This document shows positions 24,512-32,595 of a stretch of 32,657 bases of DNA, piece by piece. How positions within the stretch are numbered: position 1 is the stretch's first letter; each line of letters opens with the position of its first letter. This DNA comes from an uncultured beta proteobacterium (GTDB taxonomy: Bacteria > Pseudomonadota > Gammaproteobacteria > Burkholderiales > SG8-39). Both the position numbers and the translations under genes were made by a program. Location: positions 1 to 32,657 of the forward strand of contig CAIYPG010000058.1 in assembly GCA_903928055.1 (NCBI GenBank). The letters are read 5' to 3'. The notes under the pieces were generated by a model, which saw only the letters and a program-made list of their open reading frames with translations, had not been told where the DNA came from and ran no database searches.

Positions 24512-24996
24512 TTTCGCTCCTTGTTGAATCAAACTGGAATGCGTGAACAGGCGACTGCAGACCCGGCCTTTGAACTCCGGGCTGTGGTGCTCCTCATCAC
24601 GCGTTTTATACCGCCTGGCGCTGTGCTCAGCCTCGGCGCAGGCTTGGGTTTCCCGCTTGGCTTGCACGGCCTTCATGGACGTCTTCGCAGTATAACGACC
24701 GGATTGAGCAGATTGGCAGTCCAATCCGAATTCAACGTTTGGAAATACCGAAGAATGGGCCGAATCTGGCCAGAACCTGCCGGCGCCCTGCAAAATCAGC
24801 CTTAGGGTCCGCCAGTCGACGATATGGCCCGGCGTACGCAAAACCGAATGATGGTTGGGCGCAGCATCACCCAAACTTCGCAAAGAAGCCCTGCAGAGGC
24901 ACCAATGATGCGATTTCCATCAAAAATCGCTCTGCCACCCTCCCGGGCTATGATGCGTCACCGCAACATCCCGCAACACCATTCACGGAGTCGCCC
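24512..24996. other. 485-bp divergent intergenic region between the SDR and isomerase-like genes
   Basis: No convincing gene was found; the minus-strand frame that stays open from the SDR is low-complexity and Arg/Ser-rich. Possible control signals are a perfect dyad GATTGG-CAGT-CCAATC at 24711-24726 and, for the minus strand, TATAAA at 24605-24610 (read as TTTATA on plus) and TATACT near 24688-24693. None has a good -35. On the plus strand TATGAT at 24949-24954 is a possible -10 for the isomerase-like gene. Confidence 0.4.
24711..24726. promoter_or_regulatory. Perfect dyad GATTGG-N4-CCAATC, candidate operator
   Basis: A 6-bp perfect inverted repeat with a 4-base spacer, about 200 bp upstream of the SDR start and 270 bp upstream of the isomerase-like start. 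It lies next to a TATACT-like minus-strand element. A TetR- or MarR-type site is possible, but no regulator gene of those families is in the window. Confidence 0.35.
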
Positions 24997-25602
24997 ATGC
25001 CCCGCATCGATTTCTGCTTTGACTTCGGCAGCCCCAACGCGTATCTCGCCTACAAGGCCATCCCGGCCATTGAGCAACGCACCGGCGCGACCTTCAATTG
25101 CATCCCCGTGCTGCTCGGCGGCGTGTTCAAGCTCACCAACAACCAGTCGCCCGCAGTGCAGTTCAAGGACGTGAAGAACAAGCGCGAATACCTGCAGACC
25201 GAGACGCAGCGTTTCATCGCACGGCACAGCATCCCGTTCAGGAAGAATCCCCACTTCCCGGTCAATACCGTCACGGTCATGCGCGGTGCCATCGTCGCAC
25301 AGCTCGAAGGCTTCCTGCCGGATTACATGGACGCCGTTTATCACAGCATGTGGGAGGAACCGCGCAAGATGGACGATGCCTCAGTCATTCGTTCCACGCT
25401 GGAGGAATCCGACATTGATCCGGAACGCATCCTGCAGCGCGTGCAGGATCAGGAAATCAAGGATGCGCTGCTGAAAAACACCGAAGACGCCGTGGCGCGC
25501 GGCATATTCGGCTGCCCGACCTTCTTTGTCGGCGACGAAATGTTCTTCGGCAAGGACCGATTGCGCGACGTGGAAGAGGAAATCGTCAGGCAGTCGAACT
25601 AG
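24997..25602 (+). CDS. 2-hydroxychromene-2-carboxylate isomerase / DsbA-family protein
   Basis: A 201-residue thioredoxin-fold protein of the kappa-class GST/HCCA isomerase group. It starts IDFCFDFGSPNAYLAYKAIP, with the conserved Ser (S12) where DsbA has its first Cys, and has a helical insert. It ends with IFGCPTFFVGDEMFFGKDRL, which contains the family cis-Pro loop. HCCA isomerase acts with glutathione in naphthalene degradation, but most relatives have other, unknown roles. The ATG at 24997 follows CGGAG by six bases; a longer frame from 24739 is unsupported. Its stop overlaps the convergent acyl-CoA synthetase stop within a shared CTAG. Confidence 0.88.
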   Translation: MPRIDFCFDFGSPNAYLAYKAIPAIEQRTGATFNCIPVLLGGVFKLTNNQSPAVQFKDVKNKREYLQTETQRFIARHSIPFRKNPHFPVNTVTVMRGAIVAQLEGFLPDYMDAVYHSMWEEPRKMDDASVIRSTLEESDIDPERILQRVQDQEIKDALLKNTEDAVARGIFGCPTFFVGDEMFFGKDRLRDVEEEIVRQSN

Positions 25603-27746
25603 GATTGTTGCCCGCCTGTCGCGGCAACCGGGACCACCACGGCATCCACGGCAATCACGCCACGACCCTTCGGCCGCACCAGCAGCGGATTGATGTCGAG
25701 CTCGGATACGGTCGCGCGCTGCGCCCAGGCAAATTCCGAAATTCTGACCAGGGTGGCGACCAGCGCATCGACATCTGCCGGCGGCGCCCCGCGCACGCCA
25801 CCAAATACTGCGCAGGTGCGCAGTTCGCCGACCATGGCCCGCGCCTCGGCCTCATCAAAGGGCGCGACCCGATAGGCGACGTCGTGCATGACTTCCGCAA
25901 GCACCCCGCCCATGCCGAAGACCACGACCGGTCCAAACACCGCATCATTCGTGACGCCGACCAGCGTTTCGATCCCGTCGACAATCATTTCCGAAACGAG
26001 CACGCCCGTGATGCTCGCCTCCGGCCGGTGCCTGCGGACATTGGCAAGCACCGTTGTCCACGCCTCGGTCAGGGCGCGCTGGTCCTTCACGTTGAGTATC
26101 ACACCGCCCACATCGGACTTGTGCGGAATATCGGGGGAAACGATCTTCACCGCCACCGGAAAATTCACCTTTATGCCGGCCAATGCTGCGACATCGTCAC
26201 CGGACACCATGACGTCCTGCGTCACGGGAACACAGGCGGACACGATGCGCTTGCTCTGCACTTCATCCAGCGCTCCGGCGCCGGCCGGAACGGCCTGTGT
26301 GGGTGCAGAATTTGCGCCCCCTGCACCGGCCTTCCCCTTCTTGATGGCAGCAAGGCGATCGCGCACCGCGGCATAATCGGCGAGCATGGCCTGGGCCCGC
26401 ACCACCCCATTGGGTGAGCCCAGCACCGGGATGCGGGCGCCCTCCAGAATTGCAAAGGCCTCCTCCGCCACTTCGCGCGGCACCGAGGAGAACACGATCA
26501 TGGGCTTGTCGCTGCCGCGATCAAGCTCCGCCAGCGCCTCCGCACCCAGTTTCATCGGATGGCCGGTCATTGCCGAGAACATCGGACAGACCTGATCAAT
26601 GCCCGGATCTTCGAGCAGCGCCTTCAGGGCGCGCTGATACGCCGGTTTGGTGCGCTCATTGAAAGCGTTGGCTGCCAGGTCGATGGGGTTCTGCAGGGTG
26701 GCCGCGTTGGGAAATGCCTCCTTCAACACATCCTGCGTCGCAGCGCCCGGCGTCGTCAGTTCCAGTTTGTAGTGATCGGCTGCGTCGGAATACACCACCG
26801 CCGCGCCGCCCGATGCCGTGACCACGGCCACACTGCGACCGCGGGGATATTTCCTGGCCGACAGCGCCTTGATGTAATCGGCGGCCTCATCCATGGATTG
26901 CACTTCGATGATGCCCGACTGCTTCAGCGCCGTGCGCCATACGTCGTACGTACCTGTCATGTTCGCCGTGTGCGTTGCCGCCGCACGTGCGCCCTGCCGT
27001 GTATTGCCGGCTTTCCAGACCAGGACGGGCTTGCCCCTCGCAAGCGCCCGCTGCCCGACCGCCATCAGCGCACGACCGTCATCCACGCCCTCGAGGTAGG
27101 CCAGGATGATCTCCGTCTTCTCGTCGTCCACCAGTGCATCCATCAATTCCGGTGCGTTGAGATCAGCCTCATTGCCGCTGGACACCAGCACACGAAACCC
27201 AACGCCCGCGGCATGGCAGGAGTACGCGAGGCTGTTGCCGAAGCCGCCGCTTTGCATGACCATCGACACCGGCCCCGGCCGCAGCATCGGCGGCCGCGCC
27301 AGGCTGCCGAAGGCGGCAAACACGCGCTCGTGGATGTTCGCCAGCCCCAGGCAATTCGGACCGATCAGGCGAACCCCGGCGCGGCGGGCATTGGCGACCA
27401 GCCTGTCCTGCAGCAAAGCGCCCGCTTCACCGGCTTCGCGAAAGCCCGCACCCAGCACAATGGCGTTCGGAATGCCGCGTGCGCCGACCTCGCCGATGAT
27501 TTCCACCACGGCTTCGGCAGGCAATGCAATGACCGCAAGATCAATCTGTCCTTCAATGGCCTTTACCGAGGGATAGCACTTGTGGCCCTGCGCCTCCTGC
27601 AGCCGCGGATTGACCGGAAGGATGCGCCCCTTGTAGCCGAATTTCGCGAGCGCATTGACGCTCTGGCCACCCGGGCGCGCCGCATCGTCGCTTGCGCCGA
27701 TGATCGCGATGCTTTGTGGAGAAAACAAACGTTCGACTTGATCCAT
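25599..27746 (-). CDS. Acyl-CoA synthetase (NDP-forming), acetate-CoA ligase family
   Basis: This 715-residue fused alpha-beta enzyme carries, in order, a CoA-binding domain (about 5-100; SIAIIGASDD), a succinyl-CoA-ligase-like region with IGPNCLG (128-134), and the second ligase domain. YLEGVDDGRA includes E219. THTANMTG holds H259, the expected phosphohistidine. An Ala/Gly linker (about 470-490) follows, then an ATP-grasp domain (about 495-715) with K534, PHKSDVGGV and FGMGGVLAEV. It makes acyl-CoA from a free acid with ATP, giving ADP and phosphate. The ATG at 27746 begins the conserved MDQVERLFSP; an AGGG-like site is weak, and the frame up to 27833 is unsupported. It overlaps the convergent isomerase-like gene by 4 bp. 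Confidence 0.92.
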   Translation of the reverse strand: MDQVERLFSPQSIAIIGASDDAARPGGQSVNALAKFGYKGRILPVNPRLQEAQGHKCYPSVKAIEGQIDLAVIALPAEAVVEIIGEVGARGIPNAIVLGAGFREAGEAGALLQDRLVANARRAGVRLIGPNCLGLANIHERVFAAFGSLARPPMLRPGPVSMVMQSGGFGNSLAYSCHAAGVGFRVLVSSGNEADLNAPELMDALVDDEKTEIILAYLEGVDDGRALMAVGQRALARGKPVLVWKAGNTRQGARAAATHTANMTGTYDVWRTALKQSGIIEVQSMDEAADYIKALSARKYPRGRSVAVVTASGGAAVVYSDAADHYKLELTTPGAATQDVLKEAFPNAATLQNPIDLAANAFNERTKPAYQRALKALLEDPGIDQVCPMFSAMTGHPMKLGAEALAELDRGSDKPMIVFSSVPREVAEEAFAILEGARIPVLGSPNGVVRAQAMLADYAAVRDRLAAIKKGKAGAGGANSAPTQAVPAGAGALDEVQSKRIVSACVPVTQDVMVSGDDVAALAGIKVNFPVAVKIVSPDIPHKSDVGGVILNVKDQRALTEAWTTVLANVRRHRPEASITGVLVSEMIVDGIETLVGVTNDAVFGPVVVFGMGGVLAEVMHDVAYRVAPFDEAEARAMVGELRTCAVFGGVRGAPPADVDALVATLVRISEFAWAQRATVSELDINPLLVRPKGRGVIAVDAVVVPVAATGGQQS

Positions 27747-27874
27747 GTTTGGGCTGCCCTGTCGTTCTGTTGATCGGTGTTGTGCGGCTTTGCAGGCCGG
27801 CGTGACGCCGGTTTGAGTAATGCGAGACCACAAATCATCTCAAAATGATCTTGCCATCTTCGACACAATTCTTT

Positions 27875-27952
27875 CCCTCATCCCCTGCCCTTCTCCCCGG
27901 GGGAGAAGGGAGAAAAGCACCCCTCCGCGAAGGCGAAAGGTTGGGGTGAGGG
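27875..27952. repeat. Intergenic palindromic repeat with nested hairpins
   Basis: Outer arms CCCTCATCCCC (27875-27885) and GGGGTGAGGG (27943-27952) enclose a near-perfect inner hairpin, CCCTTCTCCCC (27888-27898) with GGGGAGAAGGG (27900-27910). This matches the pattern of the dispersed CCCTCACCCC...GGGGTGAGGG intergenic repeats common in Proteobacteria. It sits between the Bug receptor stop (27971) and the acyl-CoA synthetase start, in a 224-bp gap with no gene, and may act as a terminator or RNA stabiliser. Confidence 0.7.
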
Positions 27953-27970
27953 AGAACCTTGAGGTGAGAT

Positions 27971-28960
27971 TCAATCCTCGCCCTTGATGCCCTTTTCCCT
28001 GATGAGTTTGCTCCACTTGGCGGTCTGGTCAGCAGTCACCTTGTACAGGGCCTCCGGCGTGCCTACGTTCACTTCGCTGCCGTCGGCGGCAAAGCGGCTG
28101 ACGGTATCCGGCGAAGGCAGCCTGGAGACAATCTCCGCATTCAGGCGGGCGATGATGTCCTTGCTGGTTCCGGCCGGCGCCCACATCGAGAAGAACTGCT
28201 GCATCTCAAAGTCCTTCACGCCGCCCTCGATGATGGTGGGTACGTCCGGCATGATGGTCGAACGCTTCAGGCTGGTGACACCCAGCGTGACTACGCGCCC
28301 GGAACGAATGAGCGGCAGCGCAGTCAGCAGGTTGGCGAACATGAATTGCGAGTCGCCCTGCACCACCGAGGTCACGCCGCCCACGCTGCCCTTGAACGGG
28401 ATGTGCGTGGTCTGGATGCCGGCCAGGATGTCGAACAGTTCATTGCCCAGATGCGCCGGGCTGCCAACGCCGGTGGTCGCATAGTTCAATGCGCCGGGTT
28501 TGCTCCTGGCCAGCGCAATGAATTCCTTGAGCGTTCTGGCGGGAACCGCCGAATTGATGATGAGCAGGTAGGAGGTCGTCGCCAGCATCGAGATCGGCGC
28601 GAAATCACGCAATGGCACGTAAGGCAGGTCCGGATACATCGCCGTCGCCAGGATCGTCGTGCCTGCGGTGCCGGCGAGCAGCGTGTAGCCGTCATTGGGT
28701 GATTTTGCGACGGTAGCCGTCCCGGTGCGGCCACCAGCACCGGCCCGGTTTTCGGCGATGAACTGTATTCCGAAAGCACCGGTCAGTTTCTCGGCGGCAA
28801 TGCGGCCAACGATGTCGATGCCGCCGCCGCTCGCCGCCGGAATGACGACGCGCACCGGCTTTGACGGATATGCCTGCGCACAAGCGGCGCCCGCCATGAA
28901 CTGCATGGCCGCGAGGCCTGCCACGCACGTCGCACAGAACGCCTTGTGGACTACACCCAT
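27971..28960 (-). CDS. Bug/TctC family receptor divergent from IclR
   Basis: A periplasmic receptor of 329 residues. The signal peptide (MGVVHKAFCATCVAGLAAMQ to AACA) precedes QAYPSKPVRVVIP. Unlike the IDYK group it has the classical FIAENRAGAGGRTGT, then SPNDGYTLLAGT, LNYATTGVGSPAHLGNELF, THIPFKGSVGGVTSVVQGD and C-terminal WSKLIREKGIKGED. The ATG at 28960 follows a GGGGGGG-type site; extension to 29170 has no support. It is divergent from the IclR regulator, its probable controller. The nearest downstream element is the palindromic repeat. Confidence 0.92.
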   Translation of the reverse strand: MGVVHKAFCATCVAGLAAMQFMAGAACAQAYPSKPVRVVIPAASGGGIDIVGRIAAEKLTGAFGIQFIAENRAGAGGRTGTATVAKSPNDGYTLLAGTAGTTILATAMYPDLPYVPLRDFAPISMLATTSYLLIINSAVPARTLKEFIALARSKPGALNYATTGVGSPAHLGNELFDILAGIQTTHIPFKGSVGGVTSVVQGDSQFMFANLLTALPLIRSGRVVTLGVTSLKRSTIMPDVPTIIEGGVKDFEMQQFFSMWAPAGTSKDIIARLNAEIVSRLPSPDTVSRFAADGSEVNVGTPEALYKVTADQTAKWSKLIREKGIKGED

Positions 28961-29108
28961 GAACTGCCCCCCCTGGTTTCTGATTCGCGGCATCGGCCGC
29001 TGTTGTTCTCCGTACCACCTTTCAGGTCGCACATTTTTCTCACATCGCAACGCTGCGCTGATGTTAAGACAGCGGTGGCACGGGAAAGACCTCGCCATTC
29101 TTGGCAAC

Positions 29109-29137
29109 GGCTGTTTGTGCCACAATGTAAAACAGTC
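29109..29137. promoter_or_regulatory. Candidate IclR operator (CTGTTT-N13-AAACAG)
   Basis: A 6-bp perfect inverted repeat (29111-29116 and 29130-29135), extendable to 8 bp with one mismatch, lies 45-73 bases upstream of the iclR ATG within the divergent gap 28961-29181. The position suits autorepression and control of the Bug gene. No strong Shine-Dalgarno precedes the iclR ATG. Confidence 0.4.
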
Positions 29138-29181
29138 TTTGCCTCCCTTCGCAATCGGCGGCCACCGCACCCAATGCAGAC

Positions 29182-29976
29182 ATGCTGAAGAACCTCAAAA
29201 AAGCCCCCTCGGGAACACAGACCATCCTGAGGACCGTGCAATTGCTGAAGGCGGTTGCGGAACGCAAGGAGATCGGCTGGCGACTGACCGACCTTGCCGC
29301 CCATTGCGGCCTGGAAAAATCGACCGCCTACCGCATCGTGGCAGGCCTCGCTTCGCAGCGCGTCCTGCGCCAGCGCCCCAGGGACAGGCGCTATGTCGCC
29401 GGTCCCCTGCTTTACGAATTGTCGCTGGCGCTCCCCACGCATGACGCGTTCAAGCAGGCTGTGCATACCCACCTGCTCGATCTCACCCGCCGCCTGAACG
29501 GCATTGCCGTCCTCTATCTGCTGGCGGGCAACGAGACCGTTTGCATTGATCGCGTCGGCGAGACCTCGCCGCCGCCCCTCACCGGCATCGGCACCCGCAG
29601 GCCCCTGCTGCAATCCACGTTCGGCATGTCCATGCTGCTGGCCATGCCCAAGGCGCGGCAAAAGGAATTCCTGCAGCCGGCAGGGGCGAAGCCATCATCA
29701 GGTGACCGCGCTGCAGGCTACCGGCGCATCCTGCAGCGCTCGCGCCGCTACGGCTTCGGCCTCAATATCGATGACATCGTGCCGGCGCTCACCACGGTTG
29801 CGGTTCCCGTATTCGACCAGAACGGGTTTCCATTCGCCTCGATCGGCATCATGGCGCCGACCCGGGATGTTCCCGAGTCCCGGCTGGCATCGATCGCAAA
29901 AATCCTGAACGAGCGCGTCCGGCGCCTGGAGACAGAGCACAGCGAACTGATCGTCGAACTGAGTCAGGCAATGTAG
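29182..29976 (+). CDS. IclR-family transcriptional regulator
   Basis: This 264-residue regulator has an N-terminal winged helix (about 12-75; TILRTVQLLKAVAERKE, LTDLAAHCGLEKSTAYRIVAGLASQRVL). The IclR effector domain (about 80-255) has NGIAVLYLLAGNETVCIDRVG, PLLQSTFGMSMLLAMP, YGFGLNIDDIVPALTTVAVPVFDQNGFPFASIGIM. IclR proteins often bind aromatic or small organic acids and control degradative operons. It is divergent from one Bug receptor and upstream of another (30111), so it may control both. The ATG lacks a clear ribosome site, but no better in-frame start fits the domain. Confidence 0.92.
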   Translation: MLKNLKKAPSGTQTILRTVQLLKAVAERKEIGWRLTDLAAHCGLEKSTAYRIVAGLASQRVLRQRPRDRRYVAGPLLYELSLALPTHDAFKQAVHTHLLDLTRRLNGIAVLYLLAGNETVCIDRVGETSPPPLTGIGTRRPLLQSTFGMSMLLAMPKARQKEFLQPAGAKPSSGDRAAGYRRILQRSRRYGFGLNIDDIVPALTTVAVPVFDQNGFPFASIGIMAPTRDVPESRLASIAKILNERVRRLETEHSELIVELSQAM

Positions 29977-30110
29977 GCCCGGCTGACGTCATAACCGTCC
30001 CCGGGAGGCAAGCGGATTCAGCGCAGCCGGATTAAGATGCGGGCAGTCCGCTTCAACCGGCATTCATTGAGCGCCTGCACAGACAGGCCTCGCAAAAAAA
30101 GGAGAGATTC

Positions 30111-31106
30111 ATGTTCAGCCGCACGACTTCCACCCGCCTCATGCTGGCCACTCTTGGCACATTGGGCACCCTGGCCGCTTCACCTGCCGCGTTGGCGCAG
30201 GCGCAGTGGCCCACGCAGCCCATCCACTTCATCGTGCCCTACGCCGCCGGTGGTGCTGCCGATGCCGTGGGGCGCCCGATCACCCAGGCACTGACCGCAG
30301 CCCTGGGCACGCCGGTGCTGCTGGAGAACCGCGTCGGCGCAAACACCATCGTCGGCGCCGAAGTCGCCGCCAAATCCGCACCGGACGGCTACACGTTGCT
30401 GCTTGCCGGCTCCTCGACACTGGCCCTCAACCCAGCCGGATACAAATCCCTGCCCTATGACGTGCAGCGGGATTTTGTGTCCATTGCCAAAACGGTCTCC
30501 AACTACCACCTCATCGTGGCCCGGAAGGATTTCGGTCCATCGACAATGGCTGCAACCATGGCACTTGCAAAATCCAAGCCCGAAACTGTGAGCTACGGTT
30601 CGACCGGCATCGGCTCGCCCACGCACTTTGCCGGATTGCTCATGGAGATGATGGGCGGCGTGAAGATGCTGCATGTACCGTACAAGGGCATCTCGCTGGT
30701 CGTGAACGATCTGCTCGGCGGCCAGGTGGACATTTCCGCCTCGGCGCCCTCCGCGGTGCTGCCCCACATCAAGACCGGCAGACTGAAAGTGCTCGCCGCC
30801 ACCTCGGAAAAACGCCTGCCCTCTGCGCCCGACGTGCCCACGATGTGGGAGATGGGCTATACCGGCTTCACCTCGGGCGCCTGGTATGTGGTTGTTGCCC
30901 GTACCGGCACGTCGGCGGCCATCGTCAACCGCCTGAACGTCGAAATCAACAAGGCCCTGCAGGTGCCTGCAACCCGGGCAATGCTGGAGGCAAACGACTT
31001 CGCCGTGGATGGTGACCTGACGCCGGCGCAGTCGGCAAAGTTTGTCACCGATGAAATCGTGAAGTGGACGAAGATCGTCAAGGCAGCGAAGATCTCGTTC
31101 GATTGA
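30111..31106 (+). CDS. Bug/TctC family receptor downstream of IclR
   Basis: A periplasmic receptor of 331 residues with a signal peptide (LMLATLGTLGTLAASPAALA, then QAQWPTQPIHFIVP). It has PYAAGGAADAVGRP, VLLENRVGANTIVGAEVAAK, APDGYTLLLAGSSTLALNP, ETVSYGSTGIGSPTHFAGL, LHVPYKGISLVVNDLLGG and WTKIVKAAKISFD. It is of the classical type and unlike the IDYK subgroup. AAGGAGAGATTC directly precedes the ATG, which settles the start. It follows iclR by 134 bp on the same strand and converges with the GNAT gene. Ligand unknown. Confidence 0.93.
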   Translation: MFSRTTSTRLMLATLGTLGTLAASPAALAQAQWPTQPIHFIVPYAAGGAADAVGRPITQALTAALGTPVLLENRVGANTIVGAEVAAKSAPDGYTLLLAGSSTLALNPAGYKSLPYDVQRDFVSIAKTVSNYHLIVARKDFGPSTMAATMALAKSKPETVSYGSTGIGSPTHFAGLLMEMMGGVKMLHVPYKGISLVVNDLLGGQVDISASAPSAVLPHIKTGRLKVLAATSEKRLPSAPDVPTMWEMGYTGFTSGAWYVVVARTGTSAAIVNRLNVEINKALQVPATRAMLEANDFAVDGDLTPAQSAKFVTDEIVKWTKIVKAAKISFD

Positions 31107-31166
31107 TGTCCCGGAGGCGCGCCCCGGCCCGCGGACAAGCGGACCGGCGGCCCAGCTGCCGACGTT

Positions 31167-31628
31167 TCAAGTGCCGGCCGGTGACGCCGGCGCCGGTTCC
31201 CGCGCCATCAGGTAGTAGGCCCCATCCGGCCCGTCCTCCTCGCTGCGAATGCGCCATCCCCGGTTCTGGTAGTAGTGCGTCGCCCGGACATTGGCCTTCA
31301 GGCACTTCAGCGTCGGTGTTCCGGAAAAATATTTGTCGCAGGCCGCCAGCAGCGCCTTGCCCACGCCACGCCCCTGGAACACCGGGTGGACGAACAGGCT
31401 GTGCAGGAAACTCTCCGGCACCCAGACGGACGCAAAGCCCACCGGGACATCCTCCAGCACGGCGACGATGATCCTCTCGCCCCTGGTGTTCTGGTCGAAG
31501 TCCTCCAGCTTGTGCGTGCCGGCCGGTGCCCAGACGAAGGCGGCATCGCGTGACTCCACGAACAGGTGGCGCAACACGTCGCGATCCGCCTCCTCGAACT
31601 CCCGCACGCTGATGTCATTCATGTACAT
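31167..31628 (-). CDS. GNAT family N-acetyltransferase
   Basis: A 153-residue GNAT protein. The acetyl-CoA-binding motif A is LFVHPVFQGRGVGKALLAA (about 83-101), preceded by strand IIVAVLEDVPVGFASVW and followed by TLKCLKANVRATHYYQNRGW, the usual C-terminal motif B with Tyr. It transfers acetyl from acetyl-CoA to an amine; the acceptor is unknown. The ATG at 31628 has GGAG six bases upstream; a second ATG lies two codons on. It is probably not linked to the catabolic clusters. Confidence 0.9.
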   Translation of the reverse strand: MYMNDISVREFEEADRDVLRHLFVESRDAAFVWAPAGTHKLEDFDQNTRGERIIVAVLEDVPVGFASVWVPESFLHSLFVHPVFQGRGVGKALLAACDKYFSGTPTLKCLKANVRATHYYQNRGWRIRSEEDGPDGAYYLMAREPAPASPAGT

Positions 31629-31695
31629 GATGACTCCGTTATCGTTCTTATTGTTCGTACGCCATGCTACTCCGACTTCACAATCGCTGACGCCA

Positions 31696-31709
31696 CCTCC
31701 CCTTGGAGG
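31696..31709 (-). terminator. Short hairpin after the VOC gene
   Basis: A 5-bp stem CCTCC/GGAGG with a four-base loop lies four bases after the VOC stop on the minus strand, with further partial pairing outside. There is no T tract, so it is weak. Confidence 0.3.
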
Positions 31710-31712
31710 CGC

Positions 31713-32099
31713 TCAAGCCCGGCGGGCATAACTGACCGTCAGCATTTCCCATTGATGGCCGTCGGGCTCGTTCCAGTACACGATACTGCCACCATGCGCC
31801 GTGTCAATCCGGGAATCCATGGGCCCGTGGACGCTGCTGCGAAACGGGATTCCGTCCGCCTTGATGCGCCCGAGGATCGCATCGAATTCCGGCGGTTCCA
31901 CGCAAAAACAATAATGAATCAGCGGAAAAGGCTCGGACCACTCATCGAAATCGAAGGTCAGGCCGTCGTTCACGAACACCGGGACAAACGGCCCGACACC
32001 GGTTTCAGACCAGGGAACGCCGAGGAGGTCGGCGAGCAGTCTGGCGGAGGCGAAGTTGTTGCGGGCGGGAACGGGGATGTGGTCTAGGTGGATGGTCAT
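31713..32099 (-). CDS. VOC/glyoxalase-fold protein
   Basis: This 128-residue protein has the vicinal-oxygen-chelate pattern. The first beta-alpha-beta unit is MTIHLDHIPVPARNNFASARLLADLLGVPW, with a possible ligand His at 4 or 7, and the second module is LIHYCFCVEPPEFDAILGRIKADGI. It ends YWNEPDGHQWEMLTVSY, with the usual late Glu (WEML). A lyase, dioxygenase or resistance role cannot be told apart. The start ATG lacks a clear ribosome site. It lies 84 bp upstream of the GNAT gene on the same strand. Confidence 0.82.
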   Translation of the reverse strand: MTIHLDHIPVPARNNFASARLLADLLGVPWSETGVGPFVPVFVNDGLTFDFDEWSEPFPLIHYCFCVEPPEFDAILGRIKADGIPFRSSVHGPMDSRIDTAHGGSIVYWNEPDGHQWEMLTVSYARRA

Positions 32100-32155
32100 T
32101 GGAATTGGCGGCTCACAGACTCAAATGAGACTGACCCGATTAATTCCCTCCCAAT

Positions 32156-32512
32156 TTATCGGGCTCGTATCTCAATAATTCGATCAGGCGTTAGCCATTG
32201 CACCGGTTTAAAGAAACTTTCACAGGTGCCATACGCGCTATTTCGATATGTATTGGTCGTAACCAGCTTGCCATCGTAGAAATAGCCGACAAGGTAGGAG
32301 TCTGCCGATCCCGAGACAAATGAAGTCTCACACCATTGAAGCGCCTCCTGGCGACCAGAAAATTGTCGGTTCTTCGGTGGCCCCATTACGCCACTGGCCT
32401 CAGCAATCGACATTCCAGGCTGCACTTGATTGGCTCGCTTATCGAAATCCTGAACGGCTTGGGAGGCGCACCCCACAAGCAACACAACAATGAGCATCCC
32501 GTATCGCATCAT
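32156..32512 (-). CDS. Small lipoprotein with BamE/SmpA-like domain
   Basis: A 118-residue protein starting with a lipoprotein signal (MMRYGMLIVVLLVGCAS) in which C15 follows the lipobox LVGC. The mature part, DKRANQVQPGMSIAEASGVMGPPKN, resembles the BamE/SmpA-OmlA fold in which a small domain follows a Pro-Gly-Met-Ser/Thr turn. There are two further Cys (WCETS and GTCES). AGGAGG precedes two tandem ATGs; the second, at 32509, has the better spacing (five bases). The base composition is clearly less GC-rich than the metabolic genes, which may mark a region of different origin. The function is unknown. Confidence 0.78.
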   Translation of the reverse strand: MMRYGMLIVVLLVGCASQAVQDFDKRANQVQPGMSIAEASGVMGPPKNRQFSGRQEALQWCETSFVSGSADSYLVGYFYDGKLVTTNTYRNSAYGTCESFFKPVQWLTPDRIIEIRAR

Positions 32513-32595
32513 TTCCTCCTATAACTGCAAGCGAATATGCCAACGTTTGCACGCCCACACCGGTACGCCAACATATGCATATCGGGGAAAACAAC

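Noticed and set aside
24512..24883. In-frame N-terminal extension of the SDR
   Set aside because: The SDR motif begins right after the ATG at 24511, which has AAGGAG upstream; the extension is Ser/Arg-rich and lacks a start signal.
26559..27773. 404-codon plus-strand open frame opposite the acyl-CoA synthetase
   Set aside because: The antisense frame has a His/Arg-rich composition and no ribosome site, while the sense strand has a complete conserved protein.
15658..31106. A full TctABC uptake system
   Set aside because: Six receptors are present but no gene resembles the TctA or TctB membrane subunits anywhere in the window.
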